From Montifringilla adamsi (Eukaryota; Chordata; Aves; Passeriformes; Passeridae): a DNA stretch of 64,000 bases. Below the pieces are notes generated by a model. That model was not told the DNA's origin, searched no databases, and saw nothing but the letters and a program-made list of their open reading frames with translations. The stretch is taken from NCBI GenBank assembly GCA_017590115.1, contig JAGGNK010000002.1, forward strand, positions 15,433,264 to 15,497,263, read 5' to 3'. Of this stretch, positions 22,241-34,805 are shown piece by piece. A program made the position numbers and the translations under genes. How positions within the stretch are numbered: the stretch's first letter is position 1; each line of letters begins with the position of its first letter.

Positions 22241-25018
22241 TTTTGATGAATAAAAAAAGCGGCATTTTTTAAAAGGAAAACTGTTTTATCAGTGCTGTGA
22301 ATACAGTGAGGTCATTTTAGATAGAGTATTGTCTTTCAAACCATCTTTATATATAATTATTTTTTGCAGCAGTTGTTAATTGCCTCTCTCATTGAGACTG
22401 TTGTGTATGCTACACTTGCTACTTGAGAGACACTAATTCTGGTGCAGATTGTTGCTAACTAGAATATGTTGAGCAGAACTTTGTGGTAGAGATCTTAAAG
22501 CAAATAACAAAAAGTCATATTAACCAAGAGTTTATTACTGGGTTGTTCAGCTTTTCAGCTGCATATTTTATCCTGCATGTATTAATTTTACTGTTCTGAT
22601 TTTCTTACAGACCACCAAGGAGAAAAAAATACAGTACATTAGAAGGCTCTTTGTTTATCTGTCTGCTTGGGTTTGTTTTTTTTCGTAAACATATTGTTTA
22701 AATTATTTTAAGCAGCAATTTTTTGGTGTTGTGTCCATCAAGATACCGCCTTGTTGGGCAGAAAGTGACTGACATAGCTGTTATTTTTCTACATTTATTT
22801 TGCTTTATTTTCTCCTGCAGAATATAGTTTTCTTTTTGACCTCTACATACAATGAGAATTTTAGTTTTGACTTCTGTGCTTATGCTCCTAGTTCTGTGCT
22901 GCACTTGCAAACTACCATCAGAATAAATCCAAGTGATTTTTGTCTGAACTGTGTGCATGTGCTGTAGGTATTTTCCAGTTTGTAGATACTGTTTGCTCTT
23001 AAATAAGTTTTTTTTTCAAACAAAGTAGGAATTCATTTGGACTCAGCGTTTTGTAGATGATGTGTTGATAAAGGTACCTATGATTTTGGACATGGAGGAA
23101 GGGTGAGAAGAATTAGCAAGAAGTTGATTTATTTTTTACATGAAGGCATAACTTCTGGAGATACTACAGAAAAGAAAGGAACAAAGATCAGTTGATTAAA
23201 TGCAGAATGACAAAACCCAAACCAAGCCCACCAAAACCCCCTTTGAAGCAGACACTTCCCCTTTCCCCCCACCCTATAGTGCAGTTTTGTTCCCTTGTTT
23301 TCCCTTGCTTTTTCTGTGGGATTTTCCATGCAAAGGGAGCAGTTAGCTAATCATGAATAACATGTATCTTATTATAAACACTCGGTGTTTAGCTCTAGGG
23401 ATGGTATTTCAATTAAGTGCATCTGACAATTTTAGATCTGCTCATGACTTAAATATTGCAATTAAGCAAACTGCAGTTAATAAGAGTATAAAAAAATGTT
23501 CTGTTTTACAGATTTACTCATTTTAGGTTTTTTTTTTTTAAACCAATGTGTTTTTTAAGGCAATTAAATATACTTCACCCATAAAGATGAATATTTTAAG
23601 TAACAACAACCAAAATCTGCCTCCACCTTTTCCGTGGGACTCAGTTCAGAATAGTATGTGGGACTTCCCTGATATTAATAAAGTGAAGAGAGTTTTATCG
23701 CATGAGTTTTCAGCAAGGGTTTGGGTATTTCTCTGCAGTAATTGCCAGCCCAGATTTTGGTCTGGTGGGTGACCTGCAGCTGCTGAGGTCACTTGATTTT
23801 TGTCATTGATTACAGCAGGAGATGGCTGCAGGCCACAATTCAAAGCAATTGCATTGCTATTTATAAAGTTTGGGTTTTTTAAAATCATGCTTCTTACGTA
23901 GCATCTTAACATGCACAATAAATATAAAAGAATTAACAGACTTGGAAGTTTTTATAGCTTCTGTGGGGCTGGGCTGAACTTGGAAACAATGCTCCAGAAG
24001 ACACATTCCTTATTGCTGCCTTCCCCAGTGCCAATCTGTGTTTTGTGACACTGTAAGTAGCAAAGATGGAAGGGACAAATAAGCTGTTGTATAGGAACTC
24101 TGCTTGTTTAGAACAGGGTTTACTTTTTTCCTCCCTCATGGATAATTAATGTGGTTCTTATTTTAAGGTTGCGGTCTGCTGCTGAATTGCTTCTTGCTCT
24201 TGTGGGAAGGTTCTGTGAGAGTTGCGTGCCTGAAAATAATTTCTTGTACAAAGTTTGCATTATAAATTAGCTGTGATTTTTCCCAATTTCATGCCCTTCT
24301 GTGAAGGCCATTTTACTCTGTGTATCCTGTGATTCCAAGCTGTTGGTGTGAGGGAGTTGGTGCCTTCACTCCCCTTTCATCCCTGCGTGGCCACTTTGTG
24401 ATTAGTGTTTAATGCCTCCAGCTTCATTGTCTGGATTTACTGATGCTGCCAGGAAGAGTGAAACTTGTGAATTCCAGCCCACTCCAGGGAGCTGTGTTTG
24501 CAAGAGGAAAGTGCAGCCTTGGGTGTGACCTGGAGTGGCTGTTTGAGGAGTGCTGTGTTTTAATTCCCGTCTCTGCTGCTGTGATGCCGAGGTGACCCCA
24601 GGCTGCTGCTCGTCACTAAAATCCCGTGGCAGTCCTGAGCTGCTCTGGGCTCGGGAAAGAGACTCTGTACCTGTGTGTGTGGAGCTGTAGGGATAGAGAG
24701 GTACCTGCCTAGCGAGTGCTGTCCTTCTGGGATGTGCAGCAGTACCCAAATTTACCTGCTTGAATTGCCTCTGCTGGCACTGCATGGCGACGTGCAGCAG
24801 ATGCAGCAGAGGGCCTGTGAGGCAGATGATAAAAGTTATTTGGAATATGAATGTCTCTGTAGCAGTACCTTACTTCAGGACAGTCTCTAAATAGACGTCA
24901 AGGCTCAATTATGAATTACAGTATTTTTTTTTTCCTAAATGTTTTGTTTGCTGTTTGATTTGAGCATGTATAACATTGTATTTTGTTAGATGATTTTTCT
25001 AATGTTTTTGTGCAATCA
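22240..25018. other. Intronic sequence, no feature seen
   Basis: Mostly AT-rich, with a GC-richer patch at 24,400-24,720 that carries a 127-codon minus-strand frame (24,402-24,785) without recognisable features. Several short T runs are present. Confidence 0.5.
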
Positions 25019-25065
25019 CATATATGTGTGTACATATATGTGTGTATATATATATATATATATAA
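25019..25065. repeat. TA/TG dinucleotide microsatellite
   Basis: Two copies of ACATATATGTGTGT are followed by an uninterrupted TA run of about 20 bp. This compound microsatellite is likely to vary in length. Confidence 0.9.
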
Positions 25066-27960
25066 ATTCCTCTTAAAAGCAGTCTAGAGATGTGAAAGGT
25101 TTTGCACTTTTTGAATGTTTAGCTCACAAACACAGAGGTTTTGCCTGGAGCAAGGTGGATCATGGAGCTGTGTGTGCCTCAGCACTTGCATGCAGCCAGT
25201 GCAGTGAGTTACTGCATCTGTTCTCGTGACTGCAGAAGCCTCAGAACAGGAATTAGGATGTGTCAGGTGTGTGGAAGCTGGAGATGGTAAAAGGTGCGGA
25301 ACTGTTGCTGCCTGGCAGGTTGCACAGTGCTGCTGAAATGTAAACAGCCAGTGTGTTCCAGGGCGAGTTATTCCTGGCCATCCCTTCATCCTGTGGGACA
25401 GAGCACTATTTCAATTTAACAGTTCTCAGTAGTTGTATGAAAACTGTGAAGCTGGAAATAAATTATGCTTTCTCCTGTTGAGAATGGTGAGAGTTAAGCT
25501 GGAATGAAAAGTACTGATGCAGCTTAATTGAGATAGCAAATGATGTCCTACAGAGCAGGGTGGCACGAAGGTGAAAAGTCCACATCTAAATAAATGTCAG
25601 AGAGAGGATTAAGTGTTCATTTGAAGATGTGTACGGCAGTACCTCCTTTAAAGAGTCGTAATTAATCTTGCAGTGTGAACTTTTTGACCATATGACAGTG
25701 TAATAAGGCACAAACATTCTAATTCAGCATGGTGCCACGTACTCCAGAATGAGGAGCTGAACTGTTCTGTCATGTAAAGCTGGTTCTGGACTGGCTCTGA
25801 GGTTACTGGGGTCTTATCAAGTCCACAGTTGAGTAGAACAGAGCAAGCATTTGCTCAGGTCTGTGCAGTTTTACTCATTCAGGAAAACTCATCTCTTCTG
25901 TTTCTGTCAAGATTTTTGGTGATTTTTGTGAGTGGTGTAATTGGAAAAGGGTGCAGGAATGCTGTTGGCTTTCCAGCAGCACCTGATGTCCTGCTGTGTT
26001 CTGTTGCTCTGCAGGTAGCTGTTTTGTAGAAATTCCCAGATATTTTTATTTGCACCATTAATAAAATTAGATACATTCTGCACTCAGGCTGGAGCTCCTT
26101 TCTTGTTCCTGTTGAAGGTGTTTTCTTGACTTCAAGTCCTGCTCAAGTTTTCCTTGCATGGCACCTCTGTTTTTAAATGTTATGGAGCCCTGTGCCTTCC
26201 ACAGAGGTGCAGACCTGCAGCTGGTGATTTTTCTTGGTATTTGTATTGATAATTAATGCTGTTAGAAGCTATGTGAGATCACTTACTGCTTCCAGTGCCT
26301 CTGTGTTTAAAACAAAGAGAAAAGCTGTGCCTTGGTGGCAGTAACTTAGTGTCCAGGGGATATAAATGAACTTCCTAGAAGGTGCTGGGTGCCTGTGTGT
26401 TTGCCATTCTGCTCTGGTGTTTCTCCCTGTGAAGTTTTGTATTCATAGATTTCTATAAATCTGTCAGGTGAAAATGAATTATAATTGTATTAGGATTTAT
26501 TTATCAGGCTGTTTTACCAAGTGTACCTCCAACAAGGTATAGTATAAAATGGTGTTCATTTACATAATTTGGAAGTGAGTAGTAAAACATGCAGCTTTGC
26601 AGAGTTCATCTTCAAACTCAGATTATTGGCATCACCAATAACAGCTCAGATGGGATAAAGCAGCTCTGTTTATAGACACTCTCACACTCAACATAATCTC
26701 ATGTTCCAAGTTTTTTGTCACTACGTAAAAAGTAATTTTTGGCTTCTGTCATTACATTGAATTACTTTTAAGTATTTTTTTTCCTGTGGTGTAATAAAAG
26801 AAATACCAGTTGATTAGTTAGTCTTTGTCTTTTCTTGGGAGAAGAAAAAAATACCGAAATTTCTGGAGCAGTTTTGATACCTTGCTGGAAAAGAAACCAC
26901 AGAAATCCATTCCTTTGCTTTCCGAGCTCACAGTGTTAATGTTTGAGCAGATACTGGATATTTGTGGAAATATCTGTAAGTCTTGAAGGTTTCACAACTT
27001 CCATCACCAAACCGTGTTACTATGGAAAAGTGGCGTTCACTCTTTTGACAAGTGTGACACTTAACGAGGAATAAAAATAATACAAACCACAGAATATACA
27101 AACTGAGGAGGGAGTTGTCTGCTCAGACAGTTTGTTGACACTTTGTTGGAAAAGATCTCTCTGCTCTGTTTGTTGGGAAGGATCAAAAATACATGGGAAT
27201 TGGACAGGGTTGTGAACGTTTTGTGGGGATGTTGCTACATATACATACGTTCTAAATTGGGGCAGAGCTGTTACGGGCTCGGGGCCTTCATGTTGAACAG
27301 AGAGACTGTCCAGGGCTGGGGAAATGCCACCAGCTTGGTAGAAAAAAAAGCAGAATGCAACACTTGAGCGCTATTTCAGAATGAAGATCTTTCTTCACAG
27401 CTTTCCATGAAGATGCTCAACGTAAGGTGTGCAGCTCTTTACAAATTGGAAAAAATAGAATATGTCTTTATTTTTTTTTGTTGTTAAGACTGTTTTCCAA
27501 ACATGGATGCAGTGAGACAAAAATGTGCAGCTTTTTCTTGGCGTAGGCTGTCAGAAATGACACTCATGAAGGTTTATTTCTGCAAAATACAAAAATGTGC
27601 TCATGTAATTGGTGCCTTTTTTTTTTTTTAACCACATTTAGAGTTGGCTGTAGTGTAGTTGAGCGTTTGGTGCTTCCCCCCACCCTTTGCTAAAGGTTTG
27701 GGGGCAGAGCATCCGTGTTTGTGTGTGGTGTGGGGTGGACTCTGGTGCACCTCGTGCACAGGGAGATCCATCCTTTGTTGTCCCTTCCCTGCTCACAGTC
27801 CGGGCCCAGGGCTCCGAGCCAGCCCAGCTCACTGTGGATGTTGTTCTGGAGTCTTTTGAATGTGGATGTGAAGCAGTTTGTCTGTCCTTTGCTTCGCAAG
27901 AATTCTCTTTTTAAAAAACAAAGCTGTGGCTATGAAGTAGCCTATTTGTCCTAAAACTTA
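25065..27960. other. Intronic sequence with one weak regulatory hint
   Basis: At 25,490-25,760 a repeat-free stretch includes CAGCTTAATTGAGATAGC and GTCGTAATTAATCTTGC, weakly suggestive of a conserved element. A T run lies at 27,617-27,629, and a GC-richer patch at 27,660-27,850 holds overlapping short frames on both strands that resemble no protein I know. Confidence 0.4.
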
Positions 27961-28300
27961 TGAAAAGGAGGGGGAGGGAGTGCTGGGACCCATCTTTATA
28001 ACAACAATCAGCCTTTGTAAGGTTTCATTCCAGGCTAATGGCTGGTGAAATTGTTCTGGGTAGTTAAAATGAAATGAAATGAATTAAAGAACATGAAGGA
28101 GAGCAAGCAGAATGGTTTATTGCTTTTCTTTGAAGGCACAATAGCTATACTCTGTCTCTTTTTGTTACTCATATCTGTGTGGCGGATATTTAAAGTCAGG
28201 GGTTTGAATAGCATGATGGCTAAATGAGGGCTATAAATCGAGGGCTATGGTGCAAAATTCTAGTGCCAGCAAGTACTAAAACACAAGACCAAAGAGGCTG
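27960..28300. promoter_or_regulatory. Possible conserved non-coding element
   Basis: The repeat-free block contains short in-place repetitions (ATGAAATGAAATGAATT at about 28,068; GGGCTATAAATCGAGGGCTATGG at about 28,229), GGATATTTAAAG and homeodomain-like AT cores. The similarity to known conserved elements is only stylistic. Confidence 0.25.
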
Positions 28301-31300
28301 GGGTCTAAAATTGTTTTAGACTGATGAATATGCAGACATAAAAACAACAGAATACAGATATTCCCTACCAAAAACCTCCAGAAAAAACTAATGATCAGTT
28401 ATTTTAAACAGGAAAACAAATGTTTTAAACGCATTAATGCTTTCAGTTTATCCTGGAATGTTACTGGTATTTCCTTAAAATCCTGCCAATCCATGCTTAA
28501 TTTTAATTAAGAACGTGAAAAACATGAAGTAGTCAAATATTTTTGTTATTGGCAAGATGTGAAAATGTCAAGAAGCTGGTGTACAGTATTTAATTCATAA
28601 GCCTACAAATACAGGCCAAAAGAATTTTTTTTGAATGTGTTACCTTACTGATAGCAACACAAAAGTTTACCAAAATGGGATAATGCAGTTTAGAAGGCAC
28701 CTGGTTTAAGACTGTTGTTACACAGCTGAAAAAATAAAGTGTCATATCAGGTTGGGGTCACGTTTGTCTAAGAAAAACTAACAGGAGGATTTCTATTGTC
28801 AACACAGGAGATGAGCAGTGCGATAACAGCAAATTATACTCTCTGATCCACCCCCTGTTATAGAAGTGACTTGAGATTAAAGCCTCAGCCAGGAATTTCA
28901 TTACTCTTATACATTTTTCACAAAGGCAGTATTTGCAAAAACAGTGGTAAAGAAGGGTCAGAAATTTTCCTGAAAACATGAGATGATTTTTGACCGTGTG
29001 TGCGTGGGCATACATCTGTATGTGTGTGCACTAGTATAAGCATGTTTAGAACCCAAAAGATGCTTAATACAAAGTAACGTAAATGTAAAGTTAACATGCC
29101 TAGGCCTTAGGCTCAGAATGAGAGAGTGGATATTGGCTTGTATTTAGTTCATGTCGTGTTAAAGGTCTGAGGATTTTTTGTTTGGTTTTCATTTTTTTGG
29201 TTTTAAAACTTCAGCATGAGAATATAAACTGAAGTTGAAGATAATTTAGAATATTATGAGTTAATAAAAAGTAAAACGGTTTTCAGGAGGTGAAGAGTAC
29301 AGAACTTTGCTACTTGTCAAACAGAAAAAAAAAAAAAAAAAAATCCGTAACAGTTCTGGTTTTATTGTCATTCAGTTGAGTGAAGCCCAGAGTCAGTTTT
29401 TAGTGAACAGTGGCTACTCCAGGGTTTTGTAGTTGAGTCTTTGTGAGCAGCTGCAGGGCCCAGCCTGGTGCTGTCCCTCAGTGTCTCTGTCATTTTCCCC
29501 ACTTTCCTTCTTGCACTAAAATTCCAGGCTTCTTTCGTCCCCTGAGCGAGGGCACAGGAGTGCAGGGGACAGATCTCCAGCTGATGGGTGTTGGCACTGG
29601 GGAGCAGGTTCCTTGTGGGGTTTTGCTGTCCAGATCTGCCATCAGTGCTGGGTGAGTTGTCCCCTGGCACTGTGCTGTGATGGGTGGCACCAGAGAGGGA
29701 TTTTTCAGCTCCAGACTGTGCCAGTACATCCCTGCTGGGGGGAGAGCCAGCCAGCCCCAAACCCATGGTGTGTCTTTTGCTGAAGGAGGATCAAACTCCT
29801 GAGCAAACTGGGGGCATAGAAGTAGTGCAGATGTGGAACACGGGGCCAGATGAGAGCTGAGGTGTGTTCCTGGGTGTCCCTCAGCTGCTGTTTAACCGGC
29901 TTCAGCTGCTCACTTAGAGGCAAGGGCTGCTCAAGGATGACCCAGCCAGGTCCATCAGCAGCAGGTACAGCAAGCCTCGGTGCTTCATCAGAAGAGGAAT
30001 TTGGGGTGCATGAGGAGGAATCTGACTTGTAACCTGAGCATTTCACAAGTGTGAAGCTGCTGCACAACTGCTAGAAAGCAGCACTTATATTTTTATCATG
30101 TGTTAGGGAAGTTCATCCATCAGATTAGGAGATGGATCAGCTCCAGCCCTGTGGCTTGCTGTGGAATTGCTATTTGGCATTGGCCATCTATTGTTGCTGA
30201 TCACTTAGTGCTGCGTGTGGCTTTGTTTGTAGTTGCTCCCTTTTTAAATAAGTCAGTGTGAAAGGCATTTCTTTGCAGATCCATAGGTATTTCTTTGCCT
30301 TCCATAGGGAGGATCAGAATGGGACTCCATAACAAGGGCTGGGCTTTGTGCTCAGCTGAGAGGGAGCCTGCACACGTGCTCCCTACCTTACTGCCTTATT
30401 CTTCTTTCCTATTGGAATGCTTTTTAAATGTCTGAAATGTGGTAGGTGACTGACACCTGCTTAGGCAGACACCAGGAAAAGCTTCTTACTAGTTAATGCA
30501 TTTAAAACTTTGAAAGAACATTAGATAGGTGTCCATGAAAATATTTATTACATCCATATGAAATGGGCCATTTTTTAGCAGCTGCCGATGTATTTCCATA
30601 ACGAGCTTGTTCCACTGGGATTGTGTTTACTTTAATAAAATTTTTCACTGCTTCGCTCTGATCGTATCTGTTCTTGGATAAGAATAGTTTGCAGGGCAAA
30701 ATGAATGAGTGGCTTTATGCATAATACAGGAGTATCAAATTAATCAAAATGTAAGGTGCTTTCTGCTTTTTAATACTGACTAAATGTTTTTCTTGCAGAA
30801 GTTAGTTGAGCTGGCTGCAAAATAGATTGTTATATTAAAATGTCTTTTTTTTTTTTCCAAGACCTTTCTAAAAATATTAGATTTTTTTCTTTATAAAAAG
30901 GTCCTTTTCCCACAACACATGAGAAGTACTCTAAGAGTTGGCTATGGGAAGAAGGAAGTAATAGAGTTTATGTTTAAGAGGCTTAACTGTGGCTTTGGGA
31001 AGCTGTGGCAAATACTGAGGGGCCCTGAAAGAAGAGTAGCTCATGAGTTGCGTTTCTTGGATTTCCAGCCTGATTTTTCCTAAGTAAAGGATGTTTTACC
31101 CATTGAGCCAGATTGTTGTCTTCCAGTTTTTATTGCCATGGCTGATATTCTGAGCAGCTCATGGTGGAAGACTGGATCCATTTCATACTTGGGTGCTTTT
31201 AAAAAAAGAAATTAAAATAGATAAAAGGTTCCTGAGGATGTACCAGGCCCCTGGCACGGCTGCTCACCCCAGTCAGTGGTACCAGGTGGTGTGGCACCCT

Positions 31301-33420
31301 ACAACTGGCACTTTGATTTTGAGTAAGTAAAATGCTTGGGGGAAAAGGCAGATAGTGCAGGGATTAGGGCCTCCACCTTTCTTCTTTTCCCCTCATATAC
31401 TTTGGATCCTTGTACAATTGTTCTTTGTTCAGAAGCAGCCTGGGATGCTGCTGTCCCTGCTTCCCTGAAGCTGCTCTGGTACAGCTGTTGTCTGCTCATA
31501 ACCAGCAGCTTTGAGGTGAGAGACTGAGCTCCGTTCTCACTGCCCTTTTCAGCTGTTTTGGTGTGGAATTTTGCAGAGCAGTTTTGCCAAAATAATTTTC
31601 TGATGTGTTTTTACTGTCGTTCTGCACATTTTGCAGGAGTCTGATAGTTGCCAAGTAAAGGATGTGCTGTTTAGCATTAACATTTTTGGGCTATGGTTAA
31701 TACCACTGATATGAATTCTGTAAAAATACAGGAAATCCACAGTAATTTAACATAGAATAGGAAACTAATAATATTGATCTTTCTGGGGTATTAGATTTGC
31801 TTTTAAAGGTAGTTGAAGCATTAACACCTGAGACTGCAGCATTGATCATGGCAGTATCACTGTAAAAGCCTGATGACTGTCACTTTACTTCAGAGATAAT
31901 ATAAAGAGCAGCCCACCTTTAAATCAGGTGATTAACTTCCTTCTCCATGCCGAGGCTGGAAGAAAGAGTTTGACCACTGAATTTCAACAAAGGGCAGATT
32001 CACAAATTCTGTTTTGCCCAGACAATGGGAGTTTGCAGTGATGGTGCTGGGAGTTTTCCAGTTGCTGAGCATTCCCCATGAAGTGCTCTGGCATTTTCTT
32101 AGCTGTTGTGTAGGAAACCAACTTTCAGAATGTAGCTTTGAGGTATGTAGAACTAGAGATATTTCCAGATATTGTTTTTTGAAATACTTGTGGTGTTTTG
32201 TCTTTGGAAAATAACCCTGAAAGTGTGATATGTGTTGCCATGAATCCCTCTGGTTAAGGAAGAGAACAGTTGATGTTGATTTTTGTGGTATCCAGTTGGA
32301 CATCCCTAGAGTGCAAAGTGCTGAGGAGAGATCTTTGAAAAATTACAAAGCCTGTTTTCAGTGTTGCAAGTTCATTTTAATTAAAAAAAAAAGAAAAAGA
32401 AAAAAAAATCTTTGTTTTCAGGTGGAAACCTTTTAGCTTAATTATGTTTCTAATTCTGCAATGACTATTTCAGTTGTGTTAGCCTCAGTACTCTGTTCAG
32501 TACTACTTTTGAGAAGTTTTATTAATTAATTTTACAAGAGCCGTTTGCATGGGCGTTTTTCAATTCCTGTACTTTTGATAAAATACAAAAATTTCTGAAA
32601 GCCTTTCACAGCAGTTTGTGATTTAAATGTAAAATAAAAGTAATAGAAAACAGTTGTTAAATGGTTTTGTCAGAAGAAGTAAATATTAAATGTGTTTAGT
32701 GTCTGTTCAGGAATGCAAAGAGGCTGTATTAGTGTATGACTCTCTAAGGCATCTCCCACTCTCTTCTGCAATTTTTTTTTCCCTCCATGCATTATGTTTG
32801 CCTTTTTTGATAAGTAAATACATAATGAATTTAGGGAGTGCTGGGAGACAGGAAATGAAAGGAGTAGTCATTTAATGCTGGTAATATGTGTTTTAGGCAT
32901 CGAACCTTGAATTAAGATGCAAAAACTAAAGTAGATCACTGGAAGAAGTTTGTATGATACAGGATTTAAAATTGCTAATGAGTAAATGCTGCTGAGGATT
33001 CAGGATTTCTCCTCTCTTTTTCCTGTTCCTTCAGAGCCCAGAGGGTATCTGACAGCCTTTAATATTGGGTTTTGATTTTTGAGTGTAACAACATAGAAAA
33101 GTCTAATAAAAGTAAAACAGGTTGCATGGTTTCAATTTCTAGGGGTGGGGTAGGTTTTGTTTTTTGCTTTTTGGGTTTTTTTTGCTTTTAAGCAGTTTAG
33201 CAGAAAGCAATTAAGAGAGCTCATTCTAGTGGCTAATCAAAATCATAAACCAAAACACAAAATAAAGGCAAAGTATAAATTAGTGCTACTGAAAAGATGT
33301 TCCCAAACCAGCTGTGCTTACATACATCAAGTTTACATTATTAACTGCACCATTTCTCCACCAGTATGTTGTCAGCACAGTGGAATGAAGCCTTCATCTT
33401 TACCCATTATTTCCTTTCAT
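28300..33420. other. Intronic sequence with simple repeats only
   Basis: A 19-A run lies at 29,325-29,343 and an A-rich GA-interrupted tract at 32,384-32,408. The GC-richer area 29,380-30,060 carries overlapping minus-strand frames up to 132 codons with no recognisable domain. No transposon is identified. Confidence 0.5.
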
Positions 33421-33900
33421 AAAAGCTAAAATAACTTCATCATAAAATAAGGCGGAAAATAAAGTCACATAAGCCGCCGAGTTGGAAATGTGCCTTTTCA
33501 TCCAAACGTTTTGTTTAAAAAAAAAAAAAAATAGAGGCGGTGAAGCTGCACGTGAAGAGTTGAAGAGGAGCTGCAGAGATAAAGATGACAGATGGGTGAG
33601 GGGGCTGGCGGGACCCGGAGCCCCCCTGTTGGGGCTGACAGATCCGTCCTGCAGCGGCACCGGGGCAGGGAGGCATCAGCTCCAGTAATGGAGAGATGTC
33701 TGCTGGAAAGATTGCTCTATCACCGTGATGGGCTCCCTGCACCTCATAAATCTGAGATTGTTCTGGGCTCTGCGGAAATGAGCAGCTCCTTCTCCCTCCC
33801 TGAATGAAATGTCGGGCAGGGAAGGGGACAGCAATGAAAAGCAAAAGTGAGGAAAGTTATCTTTTTAACGTAAATCTCTTGTGGAAACAATATCAGACCC
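33420..33900. promoter_or_regulatory. Candidate conserved element with CpG-rich core
   Basis: The outer parts are AT-rich and motif-like (AACTTCATCATAAAATAAGG at the left, GAAAGTTATCTTTTTAACG at the right). They enclose a CpG-containing core at about 33,530-33,680 with CGGTGAAGCTGCACGTG and CGGCACCGGGGCAGG. A 15-A run at 33,517-33,531 interrupts it. The overlapping short frames on both strands look like composition effects. Confidence 0.35.
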
Positions 33901-34069
33901 ATTAGTGGTTTGAAAAACAGCGCTGTGGCAGTCTGGGCTCTCTGCAGGGCAGAAAGAAGCTGCTTTATGGCCTCTCCTCCCTCCCCTCCCAGTGCCTTTA
34001 ATCTGGGTGCTGGGGTGATGGGCTGCTTTAAATTTCTGTGTGGGAAGTGAGGTCTGAGGTGGTGACAGC

Positions 34070-34195
34070 TCATGGAGTCCCCATCCCTGGAGGGGGCACT
34101 CAGTGCTCTGGGCTGGATGGCAAGGTAGGGATCGCTCACAGGTTGGACCTGATGATTTCAGAGGGCTTCTCCAGCCTAACTGGTTCTGTGACTCC
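34070..34195 (+). mobile_element. CR1 LINE 3'-end fragment
   Basis: The fragment follows the CR1 terminal region: GGAGTCCCCATCCCTGGAGG, then GGCACTCAGTGCTCTGGG, CACAGGTTGGACCTGATGAT and a terminal GGTTCTGTGA. About 20 bp of the usual sequence between the first two blocks seems to be missing. Only the extreme 3' end is present, as in most avian CR1 copies. It is sense to DACH2 and lies 150 bp before an LTR. Confidence 0.8.
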
Positions 34196-34345
34196 TCCAC
34201 TGCCTTTGGACTGTGGTACAGAGCCAGGATGGTGTGGTCATCCAGGCCCTCCTGCCCAGAAGGGAAGCTGAGGATCAGCAGTTTCCAAAGAGCTCTGAAG
34301 TGCAGTAGGAAATGATCGTGGCCACGTGCCTGCCTGTGACATGCC

Positions 34346-34805
34346 TGTCTGAGAACTCTGAGGATCAGCCCTGTGGCAGTCATATGTTCTGGAAAAATCC
34401 CTTTGCCCAGGATTCTTTTCCTGGGAAGCTGAGAAACCTCAGAGAAAAAGGAAAACAATATTATCTCATTTGCTTCTCCTGTGTTTTGCTGCTGTGGAAT
34501 GTGGCTGGAGATTGTTTATCCATCAGGTGATTGTTTCATTGGTTTCATGTGAATTGTTTTGACTCATTGGCCAATTACGGTCAAGCTGTGTCAGGGCTCT
34601 AGAAAGCTTCACGAGTTTTCATTAGTACCTTTTAGCCTTCTGTAAGTATCCTTTCTGTATTCTTTAGTGTAGTTTAGTATAGCTTTAGTATAGCATTCCT
34701 TAATATAATGCAGTATCATAAAATAATAAATTAGCCTTCTGAGAACACGGAGTCAGATTCATCATTCCTTCCTTCCTTGTCTGGAAACCCCACAAATATA
34801 AGACA
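34346..34805 (+). mobile_element. Solo LTR of a passerine-type endogenous retrovirus (TguLTR5-like)
   Basis: The segment matches, from memory, an LTR family common in songbirds: TGTTCTGGAAAAATCCC, TTTGCTTCTCCTGTGTTTTG, a TTTTGACTCATTGGCCAATT module, repeated AGTTTAGTATAGCTTTAGTA units, and CTTCTGAGAACACGGAGTCA near the end. A polyadenylation signal AATAAA lies at 34,725-34,730, consistent with the R/U5 side. No gag, pol or env sequence flanks it, so it is a solo LTR, the usual result of LTR-LTR recombination. Family name and exact edges are uncertain (the left edge could be 34,335-34,385, the right 34,794-34,805), and no clean target duplication was found. It points to a passerine host and a fairly recent insertion. 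Confidence 0.75.

Noticed and set aside
33865..34458. 197-codon minus-strand frame, the longest in the window
   Set aside because: It crosses a CR1 tail and the LTR start antisense, so it cannot be an old gene; no domain seen.
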